A DNA stretch of 64,000 nucleotides, taken from NCBI GenBank assembly GCA_020161395.1, contig JAIUOE010000015.1, positions 1 to 64,000 of the forward strand, written 5' to 3'. Below, in pieces: positions 63,937-64,000 of this stretch (positions are counted from its first letter, which is position 1; each line of letters begins with the position of its first letter). The stretch comes from Bacteroidota bacterium. GTDB lineage: Bacteria > Bacteroidota > Ignavibacteria > Ignavibacteriales > Ignavibacteriaceae. The notes beneath the pieces are model-generated. The model was given only the letters and a program-made list of their open reading frames with translations, was not told where the DNA came from and did not search any database. The translations under genes and the position numbers were made by a program.

Positions 63937-64000
63937 ATGATACACTTGTTGGAACATAAAATTTTTATTCTCTCCGTGCTGATTGTTCTCTCGTTGCTGG
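63937..64000 (+). CDS. Partial gene, N-terminal signal or membrane segment
   Basis: ATG at 63937 opens a frame that runs off the window after 21 codons. The visible part is a charged start followed by a strongly hydrophobic stretch (IFILSVLIVLSLL), so the product is exported or membrane-bound. It is divergent from the regulator gene, a common place for a regulated target. Nothing more can be said. Confidence 0.5.
   Translation, partial: MIHLLEHKIFILSVLIVLSLL

Overview
The window looks like a chromosome segment from a bacterium of the Bacteroidota/Chlorobiota/Ignavibacteriota assemblage, most likely an Ignavibacteria-like organism (inference). Four things point there. Many secreted proteins end in a type IX secretion (T9SS) C-terminal domain with the motif YPNPFNP, and a PorV-like outer-membrane protein is present. 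Several promoters fit the Bacteroidota form TTTG/TTG - about 19 nt - TAnnTTTG. Most signal peptides are followed directly by glutamine, and an M28 glutaminyl cyclase is encoded. Families common in this assemblage occur (DUF2851, HYC_CC_PP-like, Omp28-related). I see no rRNA, tRNA, CRISPR array, phage or insertion sequence, and no gene-free stretch longer than 300 bases. 

Layout. 1-5.0 kb: a possible structured RNA, polyphosphate kinase 2 (-), an MscS channel and a GT4 glycosyltransferase (+), then a divergent acetyltransferase-like/ACP/KAS III operon (-). 5.0-7.1 kb: a cysteine operon, cysE-cysK, preceded by a 34-codon ORF with ten Cys codons among its last thirteen; this is the best candidate for a little-described regulatory system. 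7.2-22.9 kb: a secretion- and peptide-oriented block with a large BNR-type T9SS protein, an M20 peptidase, a secreted cyanophycinase, T9SS proteins, an RpiR regulator, a TonB receptor, a PorV-like protein and a second cyanophycinase-like T9SS protein. This could be an extracellular cyanophycin or polypeptide utilisation locus. 23-31 kb: a T9SS alpha/beta hydrolase, a probable metal-uptake operon (Cys-rich protein, TonB receptor, YHS protein), a VWA-OmpA lipoprotein, DinB and an Omp28-like T9SS protein. 

31.4-43.7 kb: an SGNH hydrolase, then a tightly packed run pyrG-purN-purH-mreB-mreC-mreD-mrdA-rodA-pyrF joining nucleotide synthesis to the rod elongation machinery, then a DUF2851 protein. 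43.7-48 kb: etfB-etfA-bifunctional nuclease-glycoside hydrolase (-). 48-57 kb: clpS, dacB, glutaminyl cyclase, menH-menB-menA-menE, a convergent thioesterase that could be the missing DHNA-CoA hydrolase, a small outer-membrane protein, rsmE and purine nucleoside phosphorylase. 57-64 kb: a CNT nucleoside transporter, a GT2 glycosyltransferase, an outer-membrane barrel, an aldo/keto reductase, a degenerate-kinase/REC/AraC regulator, and the start of one more gene. 

The parts connect: cell-envelope growth (mre/rod, dacB), export (T9SS cargo, PorV, glutaminyl cyclase), nutrient capture (TonB receptors, hydrolases, nucleoside salvage) and menaquinone plus ETF-linked electron transfer. Starts were moved to internal codons where a Shine-Dalgarno match or family alignment supports it; TTG starts are unusually frequent.
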